64,000 nucleotides of DNA, taken from NCBI RefSeq assembly GCF_001411805.1, contig NZ_CP007213.1, positions 3,162,001 through 3,226,000 of the forward strand, written 5' to 3'. Positions 38,523 to 46,610 of the stretch are shown in pieces. A program made the translations under genes and the position numbers. The DNA comes from Burkholderia plantarii (GTDB lineage: Bacteria; Pseudomonadota; Gammaproteobacteria; Burkholderiales; Burkholderiaceae). The stretch's first letter is position 1; each line of letters begins with the position of its first letter. The notes beneath the pieces are model-generated. The model saw only the letters and a list, made by a program, of their open reading frames with translations. It had not been told where the DNA came from and did not search any database.

Positions 38523-39525
38523 CGTGATCTGCGAAGCGCCCGGCGTGCTGCGGGCACTGCAACGCGACCTGCCCGTGCGCGGCAGCGGCGAAATTCTGTT
38601 GCGCGTGAGCCGGGTCGGCATTTGCGGCACCGACCTGCACATCTTCACCGGCAATCAGCCGTACCTCGAATATCCGCGCGTGATGGGACACGAGCTGTCG
38701 GCGGTCGTCGTCGAGGCCGAGCCCGGTTCCGGTTTCGACGCGGGCGACGGCGTCTACGTCATGCCCTATCTGTCGTGCGGACACTGCGTGGCCTGCCGCC
38801 AGGGCAAAACCAACTGCTGCGTCGACATCAAGGTGCTGGGCGTGCATCGGGACGGCGCCCTGACCGAGTATCTGAGCGTTCCCGCGCAGTTCGTGCACAA
38901 GGCCGAGGGCATATCGCTCGACCAGGCCGCGATGCTCGAATTCCTGGCCATCGGCGCGCACGCCGTGCGGCGCGCGGACGTGCAGCCGGGCCAACGCGTG
39001 CTGGTCGTCGGCGCGGGGCCGATCGGCATGGCGGCGATGATCTTCGCCAGGTTGCGCGGCGGCACGGTGACCTGCCTCGATACGCGCGCCGACCGCCTGG
39101 CGTTCTGCCGGTCGCAGCTCGGCATCGAGGCGACGGTGCCGGTGGGCGACGGCGACGCGGCCCAGCTGGCCGCGCTGACGAACGGCGAATTTTTCGACGT
39201 CGTGTTCGATGCGACCGGCAACATCGACGCCATGAACCGCGGCTTCGCGTTCGTCGCGCACGGCGGCCGGTACGTGTTGATCTCGATCGTGCCGGGCCAG
39301 GTGACGTTCTCCGATCCGGAATTCCACAAGCGCGAGATGACGCTGCTGGCGAGCCGCAACGCCACCGCCGCCGATTTCGACACCGTGCTGGCGGCGATGC
39401 GCGACGGGCACGTTCCCGACCAGGCGCTGAACACGCACCGCATGCGGCTGGCCGAGGTGCCCGAGGCGCTGCCGCGGCTGCTCGATCCGGGGCAGACCGT
39501 GGTCAAGGCGCTCGTCGAGTGCTGA
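38515..39525 (+). CDS. Zinc-dependent alcohol dehydrogenase, L-galactonate-5-dehydrogenase (LgoD)-like
   Basis: The 336-residue medium-chain dehydrogenase has catalytic-zinc residues Cys37 in 'GICGTD' and His59-Glu60 in 'MGHE', structural-zinc cysteines 88, 91, 94 and 102 ('CGHCVACRQGKTNCC'), and a Rossmann motif 'VVGAGPIGMAA'. Its closest remembered relatives oxidise sugar acids, such as L-galactonate to D-tagaturonate. An AAGGAG ribosome site lies 5 bases before the ATG at 38515. Being followed by a tagaturonate-reductase-like and an altronate-dehydratase gene supports L-galactonate as substrate; L-gulonate or another aldonate remains possible. Confidence 0.82.
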   Translation: MLSVICEAPGVLRALQRDLPVRGSGEILLRVSRVGICGTDLHIFTGNQPYLEYPRVMGHELSAVVVEAEPGSGFDAGDGVYVMPYLSCGHCVACRQGKTNCCVDIKVLGVHRDGALTEYLSVPAQFVHKAEGISLDQAAMLEFLAIGAHAVRRADVQPGQRVLVVGAGPIGMAAMIFARLRGGTVTCLDTRADRLAFCRSQLGIEATVPVGDGDAAQLAALTNGEFFDVVFDATGNIDAMNRGFAFVAHGGRYVLISIVPGQVTFSDPEFHKREMTLLASRNATAADFDTVLAAMRDGHVPDQALNTHRMRLAEVPEALPRLLDPGQTVVKALVEC

Positions 39526-39556
39526 CCGGCATGACCAAGCCATCAGGACCCGCCGC

Positions 39557-40699
39557 ATGAGCGTCCCCATCCTTCAGTTCGGCACCAGCCGCTTCCTGCT
39601 CGCGCACGTCGCCTTCTTCGTGTCCGAGGCGCTCGCGCGCGGCGAGGCGATCGGCGGCATCGGCGTGGTGCAGACCACCTCGAACCCGTCGAGCCGCGCC
39701 CGCATCGACGCGCTGGCCGCGACGGGCCGTTATCCGGTGCGCATCCGCGGCCGGGCCGACGGCGTCGCGATCGAGCGCGTGGTCGAGTGCCATGCCGTCC
39801 GCCGGGCCTGGACGGCCTCGACCGATTGGGCCGCGATCCGCCGGGCCGTCGTCGACGACGTGCGCGTGATCGTGTCGAACACGGCCGACGCCGGCTACCG
39901 GCTCGACGAACGCGACTCGGCCGACGTGCTCGCCGACGCGACACGGGTGCCGCACAGCTTTCCGGCGAAGCTGCTGACGCTGCTGCATGCGCGCTGGCGG
40001 GAGCGCCCCGCCGACGGCGTCACGCTGCTGCCCTGCGAACTGATCGCGCGCAACGGCGACACGCTGCGCGACATCGTGCTGGGGCTGGCCCGGCAGTGGC
40101 ATCTGCCGGACGGCTTGATCGCCTACCTGCTGCACACCTGCGTCTGGGTGAATTCGCTCGTGGACCGGATCGTGTCCGGGGCGATCGATCCGGTCGGCGC
40201 GATCGCCGAACCGTATGCGCTGTGGGCCGTCGAGCGTCACGCCGGCATGACGCTGCCCTGCACGCATGAGCAGATCGTCGTGACGGACGACCTGGCCGGC
40301 CACGAACGCCTGAAGCTGTTCTTCCTCAACCTGGGCCATACCTGGCTGGCCGAGCAGTGGTTGCGCCAGGGCCGCCCGCCGGATGAAACGGTGCGCGAGG
40401 CGATGGGCGATCCGCGGCTGGGCGACGGGATCGAGCACGTCTGGCGAGACGAGGTGCTGCCGGTGTTCGTCGCGCTGGGCCAGCGCGATGCCGCCGAGCG
40501 CTACATCGACACGGTGCGCGACCGTCTGCTCAATCCCTACCTCGACCATCGCATCGCGGACATCGCGAACCACCACGACGAGAAGATCCGGCGCCGGATC
40601 CGCCCGTTGATCGCGCTGGCGGACGCGCACGCGCCGGGCCACGCCCAGCCGCGTCTACGCGGCCTGCTGGCCGCGCATGACCTGGCGCAACCGAGTTGA
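39557..40699 (+). CDS. Mannitol-dehydrogenase-family oxidoreductase, tagaturonate reductase (UxaB)-like
   Basis: The 380-residue protein is a polyol-specific long-chain dehydrogenase. It has the N-terminal nucleotide-binding 'LQFGTSRFLLAHVAFF' (residues 6-21), the catalytic-lysine region 'HSFPAKLLTLLHARW' (about 133-147) and 'CVWVNSLVDRIVSG' (about 196-209). It is shorter than E. coli UxaB (about 480 residues). With UxaA encoded next, it probably reduces D-tagaturonate to D-altronate using NADH. It begins 31 bp after the alcohol dehydrogenase gene; the start at 39557 matches the family N-terminus. Confidence 0.82.
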   Translation: MSVPILQFGTSRFLLAHVAFFVSEALARGEAIGGIGVVQTTSNPSSRARIDALAATGRYPVRIRGRADGVAIERVVECHAVRRAWTASTDWAAIRRAVVDDVRVIVSNTADAGYRLDERDSADVLADATRVPHSFPAKLLTLLHARWRERPADGVTLLPCELIARNGDTLRDIVLGLARQWHLPDGLIAYLLHTCVWVNSLVDRIVSGAIDPVGAIAEPYALWAVERHAGMTLPCTHEQIVVTDDLAGHERLKLFFLNLGHTWLAEQWLRQGRPPDETVREAMGDPRLGDGIEHVWRDEVLPVFVALGQRDAAERYIDTVRDRLLNPYLDHRIADIANHHDEKIRRRIRPLIALADAHAPGHAQPRLRGLLAAHDLAQPS

Positions 40700-40712
40700 G
40701 AGGAACACCATC

Positions 40713-42239
40713 ATGAATCCAGGCACGGTCCTGAAGCTGCATGGCGACGACAACGTCGCGCTGGCCCTGCGCGCGCTCGAGGCCGGCAGCGTCGTCGAGC
40801 TCGACGGGCATTCGCTGCCGGTACTGACGCCGGTGCCGGCCGGCCACAAGATCGCGGTCCGCGCGCTCGCCCGTGGTGAGCGCGTGACCAAATACCGGCA
40901 GACGATCGGCGTGGCGCGCCACGGCATCGAAGCGGGCGAGCACGTGCATGTGCATAACGTCGACATGCCGGCGCACCCCGCCGGCGGCGCTGCGCCCGAC
41001 GCGGCGCCGCCGCATGCGGCCGGCGCCGCGCTGTCCGGCACGTTCATGGGCTTCGTCCGCCCCGACGGCCAGGTCGGCACGCGCAACTACATCGGCGTGA
41101 TCGCGAGCGTCAACTGCTCGGCAACGGTGTGCCACGCCATCGCGGACGCGTTCCGCGGGCCGGCCCTCGATGCGTTTCCCGGCATCGACGGCGTCGTCGC
41201 GATCACGCACCAGAGCGGATGCGGGCTGGCGGCCACGGGCGACGGCATCGCCCTGCTGCGCCGCACGCTGGCGGGCTACGCCCGCAATCCGAACTTCGGC
41301 GGCATCCTGCTGGTGGGCCTCGGCTGCGAGGTGAACCAGCTCGACGGCCTGCTCGACCTGCTCGACGCGCCGGGCGCCGATCCGGTCCGCACGCTCGTGA
41401 TCCAGGACGAAGGCGGCGTGCGCCAGACGGTGACGCGCGGGGTGGCCATCGTGCGCGAGCTGATCGAGCAGGCCGGCCGCGCGCGCCGCACCGCCGTCTG
41501 CGCCTCGCAGCTCAAGGTCGGCCTGCAATGCGGCGGCTCGGACGGCTACTCCGGCATCACCGGCAATCCCGCGCTCGGGGCGGCCGTCGATCTGCTCGTG
41601 CGCCACGGCGGCACCGCGATCCTGTCGGAGACGCCGGAGATCTACGGCGCCGAACACCTGCTGACGGCGCGGGCCGCCTCCGGCGACGTCGCCGGGCGCC
41701 TGCTCGACAGGCTGCAATGGTGGGAGCGTTACGCCGCCGACCACGGCGGCGAGCTGAACAACAATCCGTCGCCGGGCAACAAGGCCGGCGGCATCACCAC
41801 CATTCTCGAGAAGTCGCTGGGCGCGGTGGCCAAGGGCGGCAGCTCGCCGCTGAACGCGGTCTACGACTATGCCGAGCCGGTCGCCGCGCGCGGCCTCGTG
41901 TTCATGGATACGCCCGGCTACGACCCGGTCTCGGCGACCGGGCAGGTCGCCGGCGGCGCGAACCTGATTTGCTTCACGACCGGCCGCGGCTCGGTGTTCG
42001 GCTCGAAGCCGGTGCCGACCATCAAGATCGCGACCACGACCGGCCTGTTCGAGCGGATGCGCGCGGACATGGATTTCAACAGCGGCCCGATCGTCGACGG
42101 CGGGCTCGGTGTCGAGGCGGCGGGCACGCAACTGTTTCACCTGATGCTCGAGATCGCCTCGGGACGGCGAACCCGCAGCGAGGACAACGGCATCGGCGAC
42201 CGCGAGTTCGTACCCTGGCTGCGCGGAGCGGTGATGTGA
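40713..42239 (+). CDS. Altronate dehydratase-family protein (UxaA)
   Basis: The 508-residue protein has an N-terminal SAF-like domain (about residues 5-90, 'LRALEAGSVVELDG', 'HVHVHNVDMP') and the large UxaA catalytic domain with 'HQSGCGLAATGDG' (about 167-179), 'VGLGCEVNQ', 'LQCGGSDGYSGITGNPALG' and 'NNPSPGNKAGGITTI'. UxaA dehydrates D-altronate to 2-keto-3-deoxy-D-gluconate with an iron or other divalent metal. A GAGAGGAA ribosome site precedes the ATG at 40713. It ends the operon; no KDG kinase or aldolase is present here. Confidence 0.9.
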   Translation: MNPGTVLKLHGDDNVALALRALEAGSVVELDGHSLPVLTPVPAGHKIAVRALARGERVTKYRQTIGVARHGIEAGEHVHVHNVDMPAHPAGGAAPDAAPPHAAGAALSGTFMGFVRPDGQVGTRNYIGVIASVNCSATVCHAIADAFRGPALDAFPGIDGVVAITHQSGCGLAATGDGIALLRRTLAGYARNPNFGGILLVGLGCEVNQLDGLLDLLDAPGADPVRTLVIQDEGGVRQTVTRGVAIVRELIEQAGRARRTAVCASQLKVGLQCGGSDGYSGITGNPALGAAVDLLVRHGGTAILSETPEIYGAEHLLTARAASGDVAGRLLDRLQWWERYAADHGGELNNNPSPGNKAGGITTILEKSLGAVAKGGSSPLNAVYDYAEPVAARGLVFMDTPGYDPVSATGQVAGGANLICFTTGRGSVFGSKPVPTIKIATTTGLFERMRADMDFNSGPIVDGGLGVEAAGTQLFHLMLEIASGRRTRSEDNGIGDREFVPWLRGAVM

Positions 42240-42342
42240 TGAACCACGGTCCGGCGGTTACGGCCGGTAGCTTCGTTCGGCAGATACGGCCGGCGATGAC
42301 GTTCGATGGTCGCGTCGGGCAGTCAGGTAGTCGGGAGAACGA

Positions 42343-42663
42343 ATGAACGACGTGTACCCCACCACCATCGGGCGTCGCGCGCGAAAGCATCGGGCCGGGC
42401 CGGCGGCGCGAGCCGCTTCGCTGTCCTCGCTGGAGCGCTCGCTGATGCGCGAGGCGTTGCTGCTGCTGATCGATTCGCGCCGGCGAGCACTGGAGCTGAG
42501 CGCGCAGATGTGTCGGCAACGGCAGCTCGCGGCGCCCTGCGTTCAGGACTTTCACATCCCCGCGGTGCTTCGGCTCCTGCGCGAATTCAGCGACGGCGAT
42601 CCGCCAGGCAACGGAGGGGGCGGCGCTCGCGAGCGGCACGACCGCATGCGGGACGCCCCGTAG
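42343..42663 (+). CDS. Small basic hypothetical protein
   Basis: A 106-codon frame with a ribosome site (GGGAGAACGA) before its ATG. It has one amphipathic helix at about residues 28-55 ('SSLERSLMREALLLLIDSRRRALEL') and Arg-rich ends. No family is recognised. It lies 103 bp after the altronate dehydratase gene and converges with the DUF2383 gene. It may be real, but composition alone could also produce it. Confidence 0.4.
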   Translation: MNDVYPTTIGRRARKHRAGPAARAASLSSLERSLMREALLLLIDSRRRALELSAQMCRQRQLAAPCVQDFHIPAVLRLLREFSDGDPPGNGGGGARERHDRMRDAP

Positions 42664-42704
42664 GCGCGCGGCCCCCAAGCCGCGGGACGCCCCGGCAGGG
42701 GCGC

Positions 42705-42723
42705 GGCCCGGCGGCGCCGGGCC
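42705..42723. terminator. Perfect palindromic hairpin before the DUF2383 gene end
   Basis: GGCCCGGCG (42705-42713) and its complement CGCCGGGCC (42715-42723) form a 9-bp arm pair with almost no loop, between convergent genes ending at 42663 and 42732. The tip would open to a 3-5-base loop. It is followed by CTTT only, so terminator function is tentative. Confidence 0.45.
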
Positions 42724-42731
42724 GCCGGCCT

Positions 42732-43181
42732 TTACCGGTTCGCGAACTGGTCGCGCAGATCGCGAATGCGATCGTGATTCTGCAACACGCCCTGGTACTG
42801 CCGCTCGACCAGCGCGCGCACCTCGACGGGCAATTCGTCCTTTTCGAGCGCGTCGTGATAGCGCTTCTTCGCAGCGTCCTCGCCGCGCTCGCACTCGGAA
42901 AGGATGTCGTGGTCGCTGCGGTCGGTGACGGCGGACTTGAGGTTGACCCAACCACGGTGAAGCGCGCCCGTGGCCGAGCCGCCCGTTTTCGGATCGCCCC
43001 CGAGTTGCTGCACCAGGGCCTGCAGTTCTCCGACACTGCGCGCGCAATCGGCGGCACGCGTCTGAAACAGCGTCTTCAACTGCGGATCGTGGGCATCCTG
43101 TGCCGCTTTTTCAAAACCCAGCTGCCCGTCCTTTGACGTTTCGACCAAGTCGTTCAGAACCGACACAACGTGCGTGCTCAT
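42732..43181 (-). CDS. DUF2383/PA2169-family four-helix-bundle protein
   Basis: The 149-residue protein fits the ferritin-like DUF2383 family: 'VVSVLNDLVETSKDGQLGFEKAAQDA' (about 5-30), 'LFQTRAADCARSVGELQALVQQLGG' and 'ALVERQYQGVLQNHDRIRDLRDQF'. Members are small stress-associated helical bundles of unknown biochemistry. The ATG at 43181 follows an AGGAG site; longer in-frame starts add Arg-rich residues only. It stands alone on the minus strand. Confidence 0.88.
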   Translation of the reverse strand: MSTHVVSVLNDLVETSKDGQLGFEKAAQDAHDPQLKTLFQTRAADCARSVGELQALVQQLGGDPKTGGSATGALHRGWVNLKSAVTDRSDHDILSECERGEDAAKKRYHDALEKDELPVEVRALVERQYQGVLQNHDRIRDLRDQFANR

Positions 43182-43847
43182 GGCGTATCTCCTCATGGAT
43201 GGAAGGAAGGGTGCCGACATGCGGCAAGCCTTTCGAGCAAATGCCGTACCCATCGCCCGGCCGGTCGCGCCGCGGGCGTCGGCACGGGTCGCGCGACGAG
43301 GCGTCGAGGAGAAGCCATGCGGGCGAGGCAGGCCCGGGCGGGGCGCGGCGGCCACGCCGGATCGGGCGCCGGCGGCCGCGCCGCCGGCGCCACCCCCGCG
43401 CCGCTCACGCCGGGCAGCGGGGCCTGCCGCGATGCAGGCATCGGCGGGCCGCGACCGGCGCCGGCAATGGCAGCAAATACAAACGTCGAACCGATTTTTT
43501 CATGCTCTGGCGGCCGGCCGGCGCGCGAGGGCGACAGGCGCACCCGGATCGGTGCCGCCGCCGCATGACGAAGTTCCGGGACGCTCGCCAGGCCCGCTCG
43601 AGACGCCCATGCCCGCAAGCCGGGAGCGGATCGCGCCGATTCGTCGTATCGATAGGCGGTCGGACCGCCGGCCATGGCGGCGTACCGCTCCCGCCGATTT
43701 CGCACTCGATCGCGGGGGCGGTTCGAACGCTCCCCGGGCGGACGATGGCCGGCGGCGGCGCCGGGAAGCCGGGGCGCACCGGCGCCGGCCGGATTGGACG
43801 AGCTTGATGGACAAGCCTGCCGTACCCGTCCGCCTCGCGGCGTGACG
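43182..43847. other. Gene-poor stretch
   Basis: About 660 bp where open frames are long because of high GC but none has a recognisable domain, signal peptide or good ribosome site. An AT-richer pocket at 43465-43505 (ACAAACGTCGAACCGATTTTTTC) could hold the promoter of the DUF2383 gene on the minus strand or of an unannotated RNA. Nothing further was identified. Confidence 0.45.
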
Positions 43848-43880
43848 AAAAAAAAGCCGGCCGCGCGATGCGCGACCGGC
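43848..43880 (-). terminator. Rho-independent terminator of the flavoprotein gene
   Basis: Read on the minus strand, a GC-rich stem (arms 43856-43866 and 43870-43880, GCCGG plus CGCGC paired, one mismatch, loop ATC) is followed by eight T (43855-43848). It lies 60 bp after the stop of the minus-strand gene at 43941 and has the textbook layout. Confidence 0.85.
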
Positions 43881-43940
43881 CCCGGTCACTCGGGAAGCCG
43901 CCCGTCGTTCAGGCGTTCAGGCGCCCGGAGGTTCGGACGC

Positions 43941-45182
43941 TCACACGCTCGCGGCCGGCATGCGCGCCTGCAGCGGTACCGACATGTCCTCGAGCTGCTC
44001 GCGCGTCAGCACGACGTCGGTCGCGATCAGCGCGCGCCCCTGCACGTATTCCTTGGTCGCGTTGACGGCGTCGAGCGCGATCACGCGGCCCGCGCGCAGA
44101 TAGAGCACGACGAACGCGCGCGCGGCCACGTCGCCGCGCACCACCACCTCGTCGTAGCCGTCGGGAATCCCCGCCATCTGGATGCGCAGGTCGTACTGGG
44201 TCGACCAGAACCACGGCACGCCCGGCTTCGGCGCCGGCTTGCCGGCGATCGCGGCGGCCACGATGCCGGCCTGCTCGACCGCGTTCGGCACGCTCTCGAT
44301 ACGCAGCGCGCCGCCGGCCACGAGCGGATGCGCGCGCCGCGCACAATCGCCGATCGCGTAGACGTCGGGCAGGCTGGTGCGGCAGGCCTCGTCCACGTCC
44401 ACGCCGTTGCTGCCCCGCGCGCCCGCGTCGATCAGCAACTGCGCGTTCGGTACGATGCCGATGCCGGCAATCACGAGATCGGCGGCGATCGAGCGGCCGT
44501 CGGCCAGTTCGACCGATGCCACGCGCCCGTCACGGCCCTTCAGCGCGGCGACCTGCGCGCCCGTCACGATCTCCACGCCGCGGCCGCGATGCTCGGCCTC
44601 GACGAACGACGACAGCGCCTCGCCGGCCACGCGCGCGAGCAGGCGCGCCTGCGCCTCGACCACCGTTACGCGCACGCCGCCCAGCTTGGTCAGCGCCGCG
44701 GCCGCCTCGAGCCCCACGTAGCCGCCGCCCACCACCACCACATGCTCGCGCCCGGCGAGGTCCGCCTTCAGCGCATCGATGTCGTGCTTGGCGCGGATCA
44801 CATGGATGCCGTCGAGCGTCGCGCCCTCGCAGCCGAGCCGGCGCGGCGTGCCGCCCGCGGCCCACACCAGCTTGCCGTAACGCAATGCGCCGCCGTCGGC
44901 CAGACGCAGCACGTGCGCCTCGGCATCGACCGCCTCGACGCGATGCGCGAGGCGCACGTCGATCGCGCGTTCGAGCCACGCCTCGGGCGTGCGAAAGCGG
45001 ATCTGCTCGGCGCCGCGATCGCCCGTGAGATAGTCCTTCGTCAGCGGCGGCCGCTCGTAGGGCTGCTCGGCCTCATCCGACAGCAGCGCGACGGTGCCTT
45101 CGAAGCCGGCCTTGCGCAGTTCGGCCGCGCAATTCGCGCCCGCGTGTCCCGCCCCGACGATCACCACATCCAGTACGTCCAT
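43941..45182 (-). CDS. FAD-dependent NAD(P)H:ferredoxin/rubredoxin reductase family protein
   Basis: The 413-residue flavoprotein has the FAD dinucleotide fold 'VVIVGAGHAGANCAAELR' (about 6-23), 'RPPLTKDYL', the NAD(P) fold 'VVVVGGGYVGLEAAAAL' (about 147-163), 'YAIGDCA' (about 286-292) and a C-terminal reductase domain with 'WFWSTQYDLRIQMAG'. Such proteins pass electrons from NAD(P)H to the ferredoxin of aromatic-ring or P450 oxygenases. No oxygenase or ferredoxin gene is adjacent, so it may serve a partner elsewhere. It is monocistronic, ended by the terminator at 43848-43880. Confidence 0.9.
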   Translation of the reverse strand: MDVLDVVIVGAGHAGANCAAELRKAGFEGTVALLSDEAEQPYERPPLTKDYLTGDRGAEQIRFRTPEAWLERAIDVRLAHRVEAVDAEAHVLRLADGGALRYGKLVWAAGGTPRRLGCEGATLDGIHVIRAKHDIDALKADLAGREHVVVVGGGYVGLEAAAALTKLGGVRVTVVEAQARLLARVAGEALSSFVEAEHRGRGVEIVTGAQVAALKGRDGRVASVELADGRSIAADLVIAGIGIVPNAQLLIDAGARGSNGVDVDEACRTSLPDVYAIGDCARRAHPLVAGGALRIESVPNAVEQAGIVAAAIAGKPAPKPGVPWFWSTQYDLRIQMAGIPDGYDEVVVRGDVAARAFVVLYLRAGRVIALDAVNATKEYVQGRALIATDVVLTREQLEDMSVPLQARMPAASV

Positions 45183-45481
45183 GCTTCGTTCCTTTGTTCA
45201 GTTGCGCCCGTGGTCCGGCCGGACGCGATCCCGGCGGCAGCGCGCGAGCCGGCACCGGCGTGTCCGGTGCGCCGCGGCGGCGTGCCTAACGAAATGAAAC
45301 ATCCAGCCATCGCGCGACACGGGGCGGCAAGCATGCGGCACGGCACGCGCATCGGCGAACCGCGAGTATCGCCGTTCGGCGCGCGCGCATCAATCGGCAC
45401 GCGCCGCATGCGGGCGACCGCACGGCCCGCGGGGTGGCAAGCCGGCCGCGCGCCGCTTGCGCCGGCGGCCGGTGCGAAGGA

Positions 45482-46282
45482 TCATTCGCGCGACCTGAAG
45501 CGGCCGGGCGAGTCGTGTGAATCGGACGAATCGGACGAATCGGACGAATCGAGCGGGTCGAGCGGGTCGAGCGGGTCGATCACCAATCCCAGCGCATCGG
45601 CCAATTCATTCGGGGTGCGTAGTATTTCGGCCTCGGGCGGAAACCCGTTTGCCACATCGTCGACGCCGAGCCAGACCAGCACGCGCATCCCCGCCGCCAC
45701 GCCGGCCCGCGCGCCGAGGCGGCTGTCCTCGACGACCACCGCCTCGCCGGGCCGCACGCCAAGCCGCTCGGCGGCGAGCCGGTAGCCGTCCGGCGCGGGC
45801 TTGCCGGCCGGCACGTCATGCGCGCAGATCGACACGGCCAGCCACGCGTCGAGCCCGAGCGCGCCCACGCCGGCATCGAGCGTGCCGCGCCCCGCGTTCG
45901 ACACCACCGCCTGACGCAGGCCGGCACGCGCCGCCGCGCGGCACAGCGCGAGCGCGCCGCGCCGGGCGCGCAGCCGGCCGAGGCTCGCGGCGAACGTCCC
46001 GGAGCGGACCCGCGACCACGTCGCGAAATCGAACGCCTGCCCGAAACGCTCGACGCAGAAATCGTAGGAGGCGCGCCCCGTCATGCCGCAGGTCGGCGCC
46101 TGCAGCGTCGCGTCCGCCGTCACGCCGAAGTGGCGCAGCGCGGCGAGCAGCGACGCGAAGTGCAGCGGCTCGCTGTCGGCGAGCGTGCCGTCCATGTCCC
46201 AGAGGATCGCGCGGGCCGCGGGCCGGCGCGGGCGAGGATCGGAAGCGGCGGCCGGGGCCGGCACGGATGGGTTGTCTTGCAT
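45482..46282 (-). CDS. HAD-family phosphatase with repeat-encoded acidic C-terminal tail
   Basis: The 266-residue protein has HAD motif I 'LWDMDGTLADSEP' (about 27-39; nucleophile Asp), motif II 'VVSNAGRGT', motif III Lys in 'VPAGKPAPDGY' and motif IV 'VVVEDSRLG'. It is like beta-phosphoglucomutase or 2-deoxyglucose-6-phosphatase subfamily members; the substrate is unknown. The last 30 residues are built by two 9-bp tandem repeats giving 'DPLDPLDPLD' and 'SSDSSDSSDS', a very acidic extra tail not seen in the family. The ATG at 46282 is preferred over 46402, which adds only a basic extension. Confidence 0.87.
   Translation of the reverse strand: MQDNPSVPAPAAASDPRPRRPAARAILWDMDGTLADSEPLHFASLLAALRHFGVTADATLQAPTCGMTGRASYDFCVERFGQAFDFATWSRVRSGTFAASLGRLRARRGALALCRAAARAGLRQAVVSNAGRGTLDAGVGALGLDAWLAVSICAHDVPAGKPAPDGYRLAAERLGVRPGEAVVVEDSRLGARAGVAAGMRVLVWLGVDDVANGFPPEAEILRTPNELADALGLVIDPLDPLDPLDSSDSSDSSDSHDSPGRFRSRE
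45519..45577. repeat. Two adjacent 9-bp tandem arrays inside the HAD gene
   Basis: GAATCGGAC occurs three and a half times (45519-45550) and is followed directly by three copies of GAGCGGGTC (45551-45577). Both units are multiples of three, so slippage would lengthen or shorten the acidic tail without breaking the frame. The two units are related and may share an origin. Confidence 0.9.
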
Positions 46283-46610
46283 GAAGGCTGGGGACGAGCG
46301 ACGAAACACGAGACGACGGTGTGGCGAGAGGCGTGAATTGTAAAGCCCGGCGCGCCACGCGCCGCGCCCTCCCGACGCCCGTTCCCGACGCCGCGCGACC
46401 ACCCATGCGCGACGAATCGCCCCTTGTCAATTTTGATTACCGCAAATCCACACAACAATCACGGGTATTCATCGCGCCGTGTCGCCGGCCGGAAGAAACG
46501 CCGAAAACCCTTACCAGGAAAGGATTTCGAGCTGATCGAACGAATTAAGGGGAAGCATCACCGCCGCTGTCGTTTTTTTGCACAATCATGGGATATCAGG
46601 GAAATCCATT
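46283..46610. promoter_or_regulatory. Divergent control region between HAD and hydrolase genes
   Basis: The 328 bp contain no supported gene. The half next to the hydrolase (about 46425-46610) is clearly richer in A and T than its surroundings, with TTTTGATTACCGCAAATC near 46432 and a run of seven T at 46572-46579, and must carry the hydrolase promoter. No convincing -35/-10 pair was fixed. Confidence 0.45.

Noticed and set aside
39557..42239. Reading the operon as a D-fructuronate/D-mannonate (UxuB/UxuA) route
   Set aside because: The dehydratase is of the UxaA (altronate) family, not UxuA, so the tagaturonate/altronate branch is the better reading.
43174..43845. A 223-codon frame in the gap after the DUF2383 gene
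   Set aside because: It overlaps the DUF2383 start on the other strand, is Arg/Ala/Pro-rich, has no domain and no convincing ribosome site.
45519..45577. The 9-bp arrays as a CRISPR or integration site
   Set aside because: No spacers, units too short, and the arrays are translated in frame as part of the HAD protein.
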